A stretch of DNA of 64,000 nt, taken from positions 1-64,000 of the forward strand of contig JOHN01000040.1 in the NCBI GenBank assembly GCA_000719695.1, written 5' to 3'. The stretch's first letter is position 1; every line of letters begins with the position of its first letter. Positions 1-8,643 of this stretch are shown here, in pieces. Origin of the DNA: Streptomyces sp. NRRL F-6131. GTDB taxonomy: Bacteria; Actinomycetota; Actinomycetes; Streptomycetales; Streptomycetaceae. The notes under the pieces are model-generated. The model did no database searches. It was given only the letters and a program-made list of their open reading frames with translations, and was not told where the DNA came from. Made by a program: the position numbers and the translations under genes.

Positions 1-288
1 CGCCGGAGCGTCGCCGGCGGCCGGGGTGGGGGCGGGCGGGTCGGACGGCGTACCGGTGGCCGAGGCACCGCCGGTCGGGGCGGCGGTGGCGGCGGTCGGA
101 GCCGGGGTCGCGGGCGAGGCCAGCGCGGCGACCAGCCAGTCCGGCATCGCGGTCGGCGCGGAGCCGGCGAAGGCGTACGGCGCGGGCGCGTGGCGGGCGT
201 TGTACTTCGGTGCCAGCACGAAGGCGTAGCTGGCCAGCAGGGCGAGGGCGAGCAGGCCGACGATCCGGGGCAGGGTGATCTTCAGCAT
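1..288 (-). CDS. Membrane-anchored or secreted protein, N-terminal fragment (cut by window edge)
   Basis: The first 96 codons read leftward off the edge of the window. The start ATG at 288 overlaps the stop of the upstream glycosyltransferase by one base (TGATG), so the two are translationally coupled. The visible protein has one hydrophobic segment (about residues 6-25: LPRIVGLLALALLASYAFVL), a signal anchor or signal peptide, followed by an Ala/Pro/Thr-rich linker typical of exported actinobacterial proteins. The catalytic or binding part lies outside the window, so function is unknown. Coupling to a polysaccharide synthase suggests a role in making, trimming or displaying the same glycan; that is inference. 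It has no counterpart among the plus-strand frames, which are shadows. Confidence 0.7.
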   Translation of the reverse strand, partial: MLKITLPRIVGLLALALLASYAFVLAPKYNARHAPAPYAFAGSAPTAMPDWLVAALASPATPAPTAATAAPTGGASATGTPSDPPAPTPAAGDAPA

Positions 289-2345
289 CAGCGGCCGCCC
301 TTCCGGCCGCCGCCGGCCGGGGCCGGCTCCAGCAGCTCCGCCAGTTCCCGCTCGGGGGCCGTTCCGGCGCCCGGTGCGGCCGTGCCGTCCGTGGTGTTCG
401 TGCCGTCCGTGTCGTTGATGTCGTGCACGTCGTGGACGTCGTTCATGTCGTTCATGTCGTCGAGGTCGCCCGGGTCGGCGTCGTGGTCCGCGTCGTCCGC
501 GGCGGTGTCCCGGCCGCGTCGGGCGGGCAGCGCGGCGGCGGCCCGGCGCTCGGCGCGGGCGATCCGGCGCGCGCTGACGAAGGAGATGACCGGCGGTGCG
601 ATGCCGGTGAACATGCTGAGCCCGGCCCAGAACCGGAGCAGCCAGATGCCGTGGTGCAGGGTGAAGCTCGCGGCGAGCAGCCCGGCCGCGACGGCGGCCC
701 AGAGCAGGTGCAGCCGGAAGGTCGAGAGCCGCTCGGCGCTGCGCAGGTCGCCCTTGGCGGTCACCGCGTAGGCCAGCGGGCGGCGCAGCAGCGCGGCGAT
801 CGCGGCGGCGACGTACACCGGTCCGGCGAACAGGGCCAGGCCCATGCCGGCCATGCCGATCTCGCGCCGCTCGTGGGCGGCCAGGTTGAAGCGCCGCAGC
901 CAGAGCCAGAGCAGGAACCAGCTGCCCATGCTGGCGCCCCACAGCGAGGTCCAGAGCACGGTGTCGAGCTGGATCGAGGTGATTCCGCAGGCCAGGTAGA
1001 CGGCGGTGGCGAGGCTGCCCAGCACGGTGGTCGCGGCCACGCTCGGGTAGTAGAACTGGACCAGCCCGTACAGCACCCGCTGGCGCAGCCGCAGCTTGAT
1101 GCCCTTGCGCAGCCGGGTCTTGAGCAGGATCTCCCAGATGCCGAACGCCCAGCGCTTCTGCTGGTTGAAGTAGTCGGTCCAGGAGGTCGGGCCCTCGCCG
1201 ACGGCGAGCACGTCGGGCGTGTAGACGCCCTTCCAGCGGCGGCCGGTGGCCGGGTTCTCGGTGGCCTGCACCCGCATGCTGGTGAGGTGGTCCTCGATGA
1301 TCGAGTCCTGGTAGCCACCGATCTGTTGCCAGGCGGCGGGCCGGTACAGGTGGTTGGTGCCGATCAGCAGCGGGGCGTCCATGCCGTTGCCGCCGCGCTC
1401 GACCAGGCCGGAGAAGAGGTACTGCTGGACGGAGGCGCCGTGCGCGACCCAGTTCTCGTACATGTTGCCGTACACCTGGGGGGCGACGACGAAGGCGGTG
1501 TCGGGGTCGCGGAAGTAGCCGAGGGTGCGTTCCAGGAAGCACGTCAGGGGGACGTGGTCCGGGTCCATCTGGGCCACCACGTCGTACTTGTGCTCGTGCT
1601 CGGCCCGCCAGGAGTTGTGGTTGCCGGACTTCGTCTTCGCCCGGAACTCGCCCTCGGTCCGGTTGTACTCGGGGCGGCCCTTGCGGCTGAAGTGGTGCAC
1701 CCCGAGCCGGGCGGCCATCGCCTTGACCCGGTCGTCGTCGCCCTCGTCGAGGATCCAGACGTCGACCTCGCCGTCGTACTCGATCTCCAGCATGGCCGCG
1801 AGGGTCTGCTCGACGATGTCGAGCGGCTCCTTGGCCGGCACGATCGTGGTGAGCACCGCGATCTTGAGGCCGGGCGGGGCGGTGACCGGTATCGGGTCCT
1901 TGGCGCGGAACGCGAACACCCAGACCGCGAGGTTCTGGACGAGCCGCACCACTTCGACGGTCACCACGGCGCAGAAGCAGATCCGGGCGACGTTGACCCG
2001 CCAGTCGGGGGACCAGCCGACGCCCGGCCCGGGTATGTGGGAGGGCAGCAGCAGCCAGCCGACGAACACCAGGCCGGCCACCGCGTTGAGGGCGACCAGC
2101 AGGGTCAGCACGACCTTGACGCCGGGTGAGGAGACGGTGCGGTAGCGGACCGTGTCGACGCCCTCGCCGTCCTGCAGCGGGCCCGAGGTCTCGGCGCAGG
2201 CCAGGTAGTTGCGCCGGGCCGAGGCGTTGCGGGACTGACTGCGGGTGAGGCGCCGTTCGTGCGGGGCCTCGGGGAGGCGGCGGCTGTGGCGTCCTCGTCC
2301 GCGCCGGCCGCCGGTGTGCGTCGTCCGTTCGTCGGTGGCGTCCAC
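288..2345 (-). CDS. Cellulose-synthase-like family 2 glycosyltransferase
   Basis: Processive membrane glycosyltransferase, expected to polymerise a beta-linked polysaccharide from nucleotide sugars at the inner membrane and pass it outward. The GT-A core shows the series expected for this group: LDEGDDD near residue 197, QMDPDH near 259, EDH near 351 and QQKRW near 395. Hydrophobic segments precede the core (after VSSPGVKVVLTLL) and four or more follow it. The C-terminus is Asp-rich with DDMNDMNDVHD-like repeats. The frame extends upstream to 2495, but a GTG at 2345 with GGGGGA eight bases before it fits better and removes an unlikely Arg-rich leader, giving 685 residues. It is coupled to the truncated downstream gene. 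It could make cellulose or another beta-glucan; the substrate cannot be read from sequence. Confidence 0.85.
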   Translation of the reverse strand: MDATDERTTHTGGRRGRGRHSRRLPEAPHERRLTRSQSRNASARRNYLACAETSGPLQDGEGVDTVRYRTVSSPGVKVVLTLLVALNAVAGLVFVGWLLLPSHIPGPGVGWSPDWRVNVARICFCAVVTVEVVRLVQNLAVWVFAFRAKDPIPVTAPPGLKIAVLTTIVPAKEPLDIVEQTLAAMLEIEYDGEVDVWILDEGDDDRVKAMAARLGVHHFSRKGRPEYNRTEGEFRAKTKSGNHNSWRAEHEHKYDVVAQMDPDHVPLTCFLERTLGYFRDPDTAFVVAPQVYGNMYENWVAHGASVQQYLFSGLVERGGNGMDAPLLIGTNHLYRPAAWQQIGGYQDSIIEDHLTSMRVQATENPATGRRWKGVYTPDVLAVGEGPTSWTDYFNQQKRWAFGIWEILLKTRLRKGIKLRLRQRVLYGLVQFYYPSVAATTVLGSLATAVYLACGITSIQLDTVLWTSLWGASMGSWFLLWLWLRRFNLAAHERREIGMAGMGLALFAGPVYVAAAIAALLRRPLAYAVTAKGDLRSAERLSTFRLHLLWAAVAAGLLAASFTLHHGIWLLRFWAGLSMFTGIAPPVISFVSARRIARAERRAAAALPARRGRDTAADDADHDADPGDLDDMNDMNDVHDVHDINDTDGTNTTDGTAAPGAGTAPERELAELLEPAPAGGGRKGGR

Positions 2346-2476
2346 CAGACCAATCCCCCGTTGTGCGCCGCCCCGTGCGTTCCCGGTCCGGCTGTTGTCG
2401 TCCTCGTCGTGGCCCTGGGTCTGCGGCGGCCCGTCGCGTGCGGCGGGGCCGATGGCCGCTAGTGAGCATAAGGGCA

Positions 2477-2502
2477 CCCCCCGGTGACGGGTCACCGGGG
2501 GG
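2477..2502 (-). terminator. Hairpin terminator after the DUF2510 gene
   Basis: A perfect 12-bp inverted repeat (CCCCCCGGTGAC / GTCACCGGGGGG) with a 2-nt loop, between the stop of the DUF2510 gene and the start of the glycosyltransferase, both on the minus strand. There is no T-run, as is common in high-GC actinomycetes. Confidence 0.75.
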
Positions 2503-2544
2503 CGGGGGCAATGTCCGGATGCGGTTCGTCCGGATGTTTCCGGA

Positions 2545-3570
2545 TCAGGGGGTGATCTTCACCGAGTTGGCGATCTGGTCCATCAGGGCCAGCGGCGGGG
2601 CCTCGGTGGCCTGGTCCAGGCAGATCTGCAGCACGGGCACCGTGGTGGCGCCGGCCGCCGGGGTCACCTGGAGGACGCCGCAGTAGGCGTCGGGGGTGGA
2701 GGAGCCGCTGGACATCGGCACGTGCCAGAGCGCCAGGTAGCCGTCCAGGCCCTGGATCTTGACGGCGGACTGCTTCAGCGGCTCGGGCGGCGTGGGCGCC
2801 TCGGAGCCGAACCGGGTGTTGTACAGCAGCTGGCCCATGCCGAGCACCATGGACTTCGGGTCGGCCCAGCCGCCGTTGAGGACCCGGAGGTTCTGGACGA
2901 CCAGACCGCGGGTGCAGGCGCCGTTGCCGTGGCCGACGCAGGCGTACGGGGAGACCGCGTAGCGCACGTCGGTCGGGTTCTTGGCGTCGCTCTGGACCTG
3001 CCAGTCGGCCGGCAGCATGAAGTTCATCTTCGAGTCCTGGCCGGTGACCGGCTTCCCGCCGGGGAACTGCTGGCCGCCGGTCAGGGCGGTGCCCATGAAG
3101 CCGTTGGGGCTCTTCGGGTCGGCGGTGGCCGCCGGGGCGCCGGAGCCGCCGGCCTGCGGGGTGGTGGTCTTGTCGGCGGTGCGGTGGCCGACGACGTAGC
3201 CAGCGCCAGCCATGACCACGGAGAGCACGACCGCGCCGACGCCGAGCAGGACCTTGCGGCGGGTGGTGTTGGGCTCGACGGTCTCGAAGACGACGGAGGT
3301 CGGGGTGAACGGCTGCGGGGCGACCGGGGCGGCGGTCGCGGCGGGCGAGACCACCGTGGGCGTCGCGGCGACCGAGGGGGCGGGGCCGAAGGCGCCGGGC
3401 ACGCCCTGGCCGGGGGCCGTTCCGCTCGTCCCGGACGTCACCGTCGCGGTGTCGGCCGCGGCCTTCGGCCGGGTGCGGCCGCTCCACGTGGAACCGTCCC
3501 ACCAGCGTTCCGTATTGGGCTGGCCGGAAGGATCGTCGTACCAGCCAGCCGGCGTGTTCCCCGTCGTCAT
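2545..3570 (-). CDS. DUF2510 domain membrane protein
   Basis: A 341-residue protein with an N-terminal DUF2510 motif (residues about 8-30: GWYDDPSG then RWWDG and W), a Pro/Ala/Thr-rich cytoplasmic linker, one transmembrane helix (about 107-128) and a roughly 210-residue extracytoplasmic domain containing two Cys (YACVGHGNGAC) that could form a disulfide. DUF2510 is common in actinobacterial membrane proteins and its role is not established. The outer domain is not one I recognise. It forms its own unit, with a hairpin terminator downstream. Start ATG at 3570. Confidence 0.8.
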   Translation of the reverse strand: MTTGNTPAGWYDDPSGQPNTERWWDGSTWSGRTRPKAAADTATVTSGTSGTAPGQGVPGAFGPAPSVAATPTVVSPAATAAPVAPQPFTPTSVVFETVEPNTTRRKVLLGVGAVVLSVVMAGAGYVVGHRTADKTTTPQAGGSGAPAATADPKSPNGFMGTALTGGQQFPGGKPVTGQDSKMNFMLPADWQVQSDAKNPTDVRYAVSPYACVGHGNGACTRGLVVQNLRVLNGGWADPKSMVLGMGQLLYNTRFGSEAPTPPEPLKQSAVKIQGLDGYLALWHVPMSSGSSTPDAYCGVLQVTPAAGATTVPVLQICLDQATEAPPLALMDQIANSVKITP

Positions 3571-3669
3571 GCGGCGGATCCTAGCAGCAGCCTAAATGCG
3601 ATCGTCATATCCGATGGCGGATCGCAACCTTGGGCCCGGAGCCCCTGTCCGCCCGGGCCGGACGGCCGC

Positions 3670-4164
3670 TCAGAACGCTATGCGGTAGACCATCAGATCG
3701 ATGCCGGGGACCGGCGACCAGTCCCGCTCCGGGGCGCGCTCGAAGCCGACCCGCTCGTAGATCCGGTGGGCCGTCCGCATCTCCGGTTGGGTGGAGAACG
3801 CCATCCCGGCCAGCCCGAGTTCGCGGCTGCGGGCGAGCGCGGCGCGCACCAGGGCCTCGCCGACGCCGCGCCCGCGGGCGGCCGCGGCGGTGGCGAGCAT
3901 CCGGATCTCGCCCTCCTCGGGGGTGGCGATGTCCGCCCAGGTGGTGCCGCCGACCGCGAAGGTCACACAGCCGAGGAGGGTGCCGTCGGCCGCGTCGGCC
4001 GCGACGAGGAGCTCGGCCTCCACGGCCCGGCGTCCTGCGTCGCGCAGCCGGTGGACGTAGTCGCCGTCGGCGGCGGTGAAGCCGTCGCCGACGAAGGCCT
4101 CGACGGTTATGCGGCCGGCTTCCTCGTACTCCTCGGGACGGGCCGGGCGGATGACGATGTCCAT
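3670..4164 (-). CDS. GNAT family N-acetyltransferase
   Basis: A 164-residue single-domain acetyltransferase (acetyl-CoA dependent, cytoplasmic). The acetyl-CoA pyrophosphate loop is visible as RGRGVGEAL (about residues 97-105), preceded by the EIRMLAT strand and followed by the usual aromatic C-terminal strand (RIYERVGFE). The acceptor substrate is unknown. The ATG at 4164 starts directly on the conserved MDIVIRPARPEE beta-1 region. This start lies inside the 3' end of the small upstream gene (58-bp overlap in another frame), so coupled expression is likely. Confidence 0.85.
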   Translation of the reverse strand: MDIVIRPARPEEYEEAGRITVEAFVGDGFTAADGDYVHRLRDAGRRAVEAELLVAADAADGTLLGCVTFAVGGTTWADIATPEEGEIRMLATAAAARGRGVGEALVRAALARSRELGLAGMAFSTQPEMRTAHRIYERVGFERAPERDWSPVPGIDLMVYRIAF

Positions 4165-4481
4165 CCGGCCAGTGTGCCGGAATCCCCGGGGACGACGGTG
4201 AGCGGGGTGCGGGCGCCGGTGGTGGTGCCGGTCGCGGGGTCGGCGGTGGCGGGGTCGAGGGTGGCGGGGTCGGCGGACGGGCGGAGCGAGGCGGCGGGCA
4301 TGGTGCCGTGGAGCCGGTCGGGCAGGGCGGGGTCGACGGGGTAGCCGCCCGGACGGTGCCAGTTGTCGCGTCCGGTGGCCTTCTGTGCCGCCACCTCGCG
4401 TCCGATCAGGGCGCCGAGCAGGCCGAACCCGCCGACCGTCCCGAGCAGGGCGAGTGCGCTGGCGAGTGTGTCGGAATCCAT
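4107..4481 (-). CDS. Small single-helix membrane protein, unknown function
   Basis: 124 residues starting MDSDTLASALALLGTVGGFG: an N-terminal hydrophobic segment (about residues 5-27), then a basic stretch (GRDNWHRPGGYPVDP) and a low-complexity Thr/Pro/Ala tail. A ribosome-binding site (GGGAG) lies about nine bases before the ATG at 4481. Its last 58 bp overlap the start of the GNAT gene, so either the overlap is real or the C-terminal part is noncoding. The divergent GlxA-type regulator begins 93 bp away. Confidence 0.5.
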   Translation of the reverse strand: MDSDTLASALALLGTVGGFGLLGALIGREVAAQKATGRDNWHRPGGYPVDPALPDRLHGTMPAASLRPSADPATLDPATADPATGTTTGARTPLTVVPGDSGTLAGWTSSSARPVPRSTRKPAA

Positions 4482-4574
4482 GGGTCCACTCTCCCGGGAG
4501 CGGGAACCGGGGACGAGTGGCAGGAATGCCCGAATGCATCGAAAAACTGCCAACGCTCGGGCTACCCTGTCGGC

Positions 4575-5546
4575 ATGCTCAAGAACGTGGTCGCGGTCGT
4601 CATGGAGGAGATCCACCCCTTCGAACTCGGGGTGGCCTGCGAGGTGTTCGGCCTGGACCGCGCCGAGGACGGGCTGCCCACCTACGACTTCGCGATCGCC
4701 GGCGCGCACGCCGGGCCGCACCGCACGCACGCCGGCTTCGCCGTCGACGTCCCGCACGGCCCCGAACGGCTCGCGGCCGCCGACCTGGTGGTGGTCACCG
4801 CGACCACCATCAGCCGGCAGTACCCGGAGCCGCTGCTGGAGGGCCTGCGCGCCGCGTACGAGGGCGGCGCCCGGGTGCTCTCCATCTGCAGCGGCGCCTT
4901 CGTGCTCGGCGCCGCCGGACTGCTGGACGGCCGCCGCTCCACCACCCACTGGCGCTACAGCGCCGAACTGGCCGCCCGCTACCCGCGGACCACGGTCGAG
5001 CCGGACGTCCTGTACGTGGACGACGACCCGGTGATCACCTCGGCCGGCACGGCGGCCGGCATCGACGCCTGCCTGCACCTGGTCCGCAAGGTGCAGGGCG
5101 CCGAGGTGGCCCGGGGCATCGCCCGCCGGATGGTGGTGGCACCGCACCGGGAGGGCGGGCAGGCCCAGTTCGTCTACCGGCCGCTGCCGGAGGGCGACGG
5201 TGACTCGCTGGCCCCGCTGCTCGACTGGATGCGCCACCACCTGGACGAGGAGTCGACCGTCGAGCAGCTGGCCGCCCGGGTGCACATGTCGCCGCGCACC
5301 TTCGCCCGCCGTTTCCACCAGGAGACCGGCACCACCCCGCACCGCTGGCTGATCGGACAGCGGCTGCTGCTCGCCCAGCGGCTGCTGGAGTCGACCGCGG
5401 AGCCGGTGGACACCATCGCCGCCCGCTGCGGCTTCGGCAACGCGGCGACCCTGCGGCACCACTTCGGGCGGCGGCTCGGCACCACGCCGCTGGCCTACCG
5501 GCGTTGCTTCGCCGAACCCGCCGCCAAGGTCTCGCGCCGGGTCTGA
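4575..5546 (+). CDS. GlxA-family transcriptional regulator (DJ-1/PfpI domain plus AraC helix-turn-helix)
   Basis: A 323-residue regulator. Residues 1 to about 175 form a class I glutamine-amidotransferase/DJ-1-like fold (SICSGAFVLGAAGLLDGRRSTTHW, with the nucleophile-elbow Cys in the ICSGAF stretch). About 215-315 form the two-helix AraC DNA-binding domain (LAARVHMSPRTFARRFHQETG and IAARCGFGNAATLRHHFGRRLG). The family usually binds a small ligand and controls adjacent or catabolic genes. The ATG at 4575 was chosen because the protein then starts on the conserved MLKNVVAVVMEEI strand; the open frame runs further upstream without a start context. It is divergent from the small membrane gene and followed by a strong terminator. 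Confidence 0.9.
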   Translation: MLKNVVAVVMEEIHPFELGVACEVFGLDRAEDGLPTYDFAIAGAHAGPHRTHAGFAVDVPHGPERLAAADLVVVTATTISRQYPEPLLEGLRAAYEGGARVLSICSGAFVLGAAGLLDGRRSTTHWRYSAELAARYPRTTVEPDVLYVDDDPVITSAGTAAGIDACLHLVRKVQGAEVARGIARRMVVAPHREGGQAQFVYRPLPEGDGDSLAPLLDWMRHHLDEESTVEQLAARVHMSPRTFARRFHQETGTTPHRWLIGQRLLLAQRLLESTAEPVDTIAARCGFGNAATLRHHFGRRLGTTPLAYRRCFAEPAAKVSRRV

Positions 5547-5553
5547 GCACCCG

Positions 5554-5581
5554 CCGCGGGTCCGGGCGCCCGGACCCGCGG
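5554..5581. terminator. Bidirectional terminator between convergent genes
   Basis: A perfect 28-bp palindrome (CCGCGGGTCCGGGC and its complement) exactly between the convergent GlxA-type regulator and histidine phosphatase genes. Confidence 0.8.
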
Positions 5582-5607
5582 CACCCGGCCCCGGCCGTCG
5601 GCGTCGC

Positions 5608-6414
5608 TCAGCCCGCGCTCTCCAGGTGCCCGGTGCCGTTCCAGTGGTCCGGCCGCAGCCGGCCGCCCTCGGCGCGCCAGACGCTGGTGGAGCAGTTGCG
5701 CACCGGCTCCAGCGCGGTCAGCTGCTCCTCGCCGAGCCGGTCCAGCGCGTAGCGGAGCATGAGCACCGTGCAGTCGTGCGCGACCAGCAGGACCGGCCGC
5801 CCGGCGTCCTCGGCGCAGATGTCGCGGAGCACGCTGCGCACCCGCAGCGCCACGTCGGCCCAGGACTCGCCGCCGGGCGGGCGGTAGTACAGCTCGCCCA
5901 TCTTCCGCCGCCGGGCCGCCTCCTCGGGGTACTCGGCCTCGATGGCCGCGCTGGGCAGCATCTCCAGGACGCCGAGCTCGCGGTCGCGCAGCCGCTCGTC
6001 GAGGCGGACGGTGAGCGAGACCGGGACGGCGCCGAGACCGGCGGCCTGGGCGAGCGCGATCCGGGCGGTCTCGGCGGTGCGCACGTACGGCGAGCACCAG
6101 ACGCTGCGCGGCCGGTCGGCGCTGGGCAGGTCGGCCCACCAGCGGCCCAGCGCGTGCGCCTGCTGCTGGCCGCGCAGGGAGAGCGGGATGTCCGCGTCCC
6201 GGCAGCTGATCGGCACGCTGAGCGCGCCGGCCGCCTCGGCGTGCTGGAACTCGACGTTGGCGGTGGACTCGCCGTGGCGGGTGGCGATCAGGACGGAGGG
6301 GACGGAGGACAGGCCGGGGGCCGGGCCGGCGCCGGCCGGCCGGTGCGTGGCGACCGTCCGGTGCCGTCCGTCGGTGTGGTGCTGGCCGTTGAGGGTGGTG
6401 CCGAGTTCTGCCAT
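5608..6414 (-). CDS. Histidine phosphatase family protein (phosphoglycerate-mutase-like)
   Basis: 268 residues. The catalytic RHG motif is at 46-48 (ATRHGEST), so His47 would carry the phosphate; the second catalytic His is in LLVAHDCTVL near residue 212. The Arg in the SPYVRTAETA motif is also present. Members dephosphorylate small metabolites or proteins; the substrate cannot be assigned. An N-terminal extension of about 40 residues, rich in His/Pro/Gly, precedes the catalytic core. Start ATG at 6414 with a GGGGAG ribosome-binding site eight to nine bases upstream. It is convergent with the GlxA-type regulator gene. Confidence 0.85.
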   Translation of the reverse strand: MAELGTTLNGQHHTDGRHRTVATHRPAGAGPAPGLSSVPSVLIATRHGESTANVEFQHAEAAGALSVPISCRDADIPLSLRGQQQAHALGRWWADLPSADRPRSVWCSPYVRTAETARIALAQAAGLGAVPVSLTVRLDERLRDRELGVLEMLPSAAIEAEYPEEAARRRKMGELYYRPPGGESWADVALRVRSVLRDICAEDAGRPVLLVAHDCTVLMLRYALDRLGEEQLTALEPVRNCSTSVWRAEGGRLRPDHWNGTGHLESAG

Positions 6415-6520
6415 TGCCGCCGCTCCCCGTGGGTCGATCAGTTGCCGGCCGGCTGTCGGTCCGGTCTGGTTGGTGCCCTGAGTGTGGTGCCCAAATCGTG
6501 CGACCGTTCATACATATGAT

Positions 6521-6559
6521 CGCGCCGTCCCCTCCAGTGTTGACGGAGGGGACGGCGCG
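6521..6559 (-). terminator. Terminator of the sodium:solute symporter operon
   Basis: A perfect 15-bp stem (CGCGCCGTCCCCTCC / GGAGGGGACGGCGCG) with a 9-nt loop, 25 bp after the symporter stop on the minus strand. Confidence 0.8.
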
Positions 6560-6583
6560 AACACAGGGCGCGTGCGCGGGGTA

Positions 6584-8197
6584 TCAGTGCGCCGCCACGG
6601 GCTCCGGCGCGTTCTTCAGCTCCTCGTCGCCGCTCTCGGCGCTGTAGTCGCCCGGCCGGGTCTCGTCCGGCCCGTCGGGCGCCTTGAGGGCGCGCAGCAC
6701 CACGGTGAGCACCACCGCGACCACCAGGTTGAGCACGAAGGCGGTGAGGCCGATGTAGCCGAACTCGCCGATGCCGGGGATCTCGGCCGCGTTCCCGCCG
6801 AAGTGCTTGGTCTTGGGGCTGGCGATCCGGTACGCCTCCCAGGTGCCGTAGACCATGCCGGCCGCCCAGCCGGCGAGCAGCGCCCAGTGGTGGAACCAGC
6901 GGGTGAACAGGCCGCCGACGATCGAGACGAAGGTCTGCAGGATCCACAGGCCGCCGAGCAGCTGGAGGTTGATCGCCGCCTGCTTGTCCATGCCGAGGAC
7001 GAAGACCAGCGCGCCGACCTTGACCAGCAGCGAGACCAGCTTGGCGACCCGGGTCTCGTCGGCCGGGGTGGCGGTGGGCTTCAGGAACTCCTTGTAGACG
7101 TTGCGGGTGAAGAGGTTCGCCGCCGCGATGGACATGATCGCGGCCGGCACGAGCGCGCCGATCCCGATCGCCGCGAAGGCGACCCCGGTGAACCAGTCGG
7201 GGAACATGTTCTCGAACAGCTGCGGCACCGACAGCTGGGTGTTGAAGGTCTTGTCGCCCCGGCCGACCCCGGCCGCGACCGCCATGAAGCCGAGCAGCGC
7301 CAGCAGGCCCAGCATCAGCGAGTACGCGGGCATGATCGCCATGTTCCGGCGCACGGTCTTGCGCGACTTGCTGGCCAGCACCCCGGTGACCGAGTGCGGG
7401 TACATGAACAGGGCCATCGCCGAGCCGAGCGCCAGGGTCGCGTACGTCCACTGCTTGTTCTCCGGCACGGTGAGCGAGCCGCCCGACTTGGGTGCGGAGA
7501 ACTTCTCGCCGACGGTGTCGAAGATGTGGCCGTAGCCGCCGAGCCGGATCGGGATGTAGATCACCGCGACGATGATCACCACGTAGATGAGGGTGTCCTT
7601 GACGAAGGCGATCAGCGCCGGGGCGCGCAGCCCCGAGGAGTAGGTGTACGCCGCGAGCACGCCGAAGGCGATGAACAGCGGCAGGTCCTTGACGAACCAG
7701 TTGGCGTTCTCGCCGCCGCCGACGCCCAGCACGTCCAGCACGGCCTGGATGCCGACCAGCTGGAGCGCGATGTACGGCATGGTGGCGAGGATGCCGGTCA
7801 GCGCGACCATCAGCGACAGCGGCCGGGAGCCGTACCGCCCGCGCACGAAGTCGGCGGGCGTCACGTAGCCGTGCACCCGGGAGACCGACCAGAGCCGGGG
7901 GAGGAAGAGGAAGACCAGCGGGTAGGCGATGATCGTGTAGGGGACGGCGAAGAAGCCCGCCGCGCCGGTCGCGTAGACCGCGGCGGGGACGGCGACGAAG
8001 GTGTAGGCGGTGTAGAGGTCGCCGCCGAGCAGGAACCAGGTGACCCAGGTCCCGAAGCTGCGGCCGCCCAGGCCCCACTCGTCCAGGTGGAGCGCGTTGT
8101 CGGCGCGCCGCCACCGGGAGGCGAGGAAGCCCATCACGGTGACCAGCAGGAAGAAGAGGACGAAGACCGTCAGCGCGGGCACGTTGACCCCGTTCAT
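6584..8197 (-). CDS. Sodium:solute symporter (SSS/SLC5 family, MctP-like)
   Basis: A 537-residue polytopic membrane protein with about 13 hydrophobic segments. It begins VNVPALTVFVLFFLLVTVMGF and has the SSS-type conserved stretch around WGLGGRSFGTWVTWFLLGGD. It probably imports a small organic acid or similar carbon source with sodium. MctP-type monocarboxylate permeases pair with a small DUF3311-type subunit, as here. The ATG at 8197 overlaps the stop of the DUF3311 gene (ATGA). The C-terminus is charged and cytoplasmic. A Crp-like palindrome lies upstream of the operon. The substrate is inferred from family only. Confidence 0.88.
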   Translation of the reverse strand: MNGVNVPALTVFVLFFLLVTVMGFLASRWRRADNALHLDEWGLGGRSFGTWVTWFLLGGDLYTAYTFVAVPAAVYATGAAGFFAVPYTIIAYPLVFLFLPRLWSVSRVHGYVTPADFVRGRYGSRPLSLMVALTGILATMPYIALQLVGIQAVLDVLGVGGGENANWFVKDLPLFIAFGVLAAYTYSSGLRAPALIAFVKDTLIYVVIIVAVIYIPIRLGGYGHIFDTVGEKFSAPKSGGSLTVPENKQWTYATLALGSAMALFMYPHSVTGVLASKSRKTVRRNMAIMPAYSLMLGLLALLGFMAVAAGVGRGDKTFNTQLSVPQLFENMFPDWFTGVAFAAIGIGALVPAAIMSIAAANLFTRNVYKEFLKPTATPADETRVAKLVSLLVKVGALVFVLGMDKQAAINLQLLGGLWILQTFVSIVGGLFTRWFHHWALLAGWAAGMVYGTWEAYRIASPKTKHFGGNAAEIPGIGEFGYIGLTAFVLNLVVAVVLTVVLRALKAPDGPDETRPGDYSAESGDEELKNAPEPVAAH

Positions 8198-8511
8198 CGG
8201 ACGCCACCCGCCTCTCCCGCGGCGCGGGCGGCCCGGCGGGCCTTCTCGTCCCGGGTGATCAGCAGGTAGGCCGCGACCGTGAAGACGGCCGAGGCCGGCA
8301 CCCAGAGCAGCTGGTACCAGTAGAAGAAGGGGACGCCGCCCACCTCGGGGTCGAGCTTGTCGTACGAGCCCACCCAGAGCATCGCGACGATCGGCACCAG
8401 CAGGGCGAGCGCGGCCAGCACCCGCTCGGGGGTCACCGCCGGGACGGCACGGCCCCCGGGTTCCTCTGGCTCGGGCATGACAGGTCGGTCGGTGTCAAGG
8501 TCTGACGACAT
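8194..8511 (-). CDS. DUF3311 small membrane protein, symporter partner
   Basis: 105 residues: a 28-residue hydrophilic N-terminus, then two transmembrane helices (RVLAALALLVPIVAMLWVGSY and YWYQLLWVPASAVFTVAAYLLI) and a basic cytoplasmic tail. DUF3311 proteins are repeatedly encoded just before SSS permeases and are thought to be accessory subunits. The 4-bp overlap with the symporter start supports that. It is the first gene of the unit; the 281 bp upstream hold the dasR terminator and a Crp-like site. Confidence 0.88.
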   Translation of the reverse strand: MSSDLDTDRPVMPEPEEPGGRAVPAVTPERVLAALALLVPIVAMLWVGSYDKLDPEVGGVPFFYWYQLLWVPASAVFTVAAYLLITRDEKARRAARAAGEAGGVR

Positions 8512-8643
8512 GGTTCGGCTCCGCTCCGGAGGGTGTCACCTCGCCGGCGCCGCAGCCCCCGGGGAACCGCACACCCCCGTGAGCCCGCCGAGCAGCACCA
8601 CTGGTGATCGGCAGTCAGTACGGATGCGGAATCTAGAGCATCA

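Noticed and set aside
423..2129. Plus-strand open frame opposite the glycosyltransferase
   Set aside because: Low-complexity Val/Gly/Ala product and overlap with a gene carrying all family motifs mark it as a shadow.
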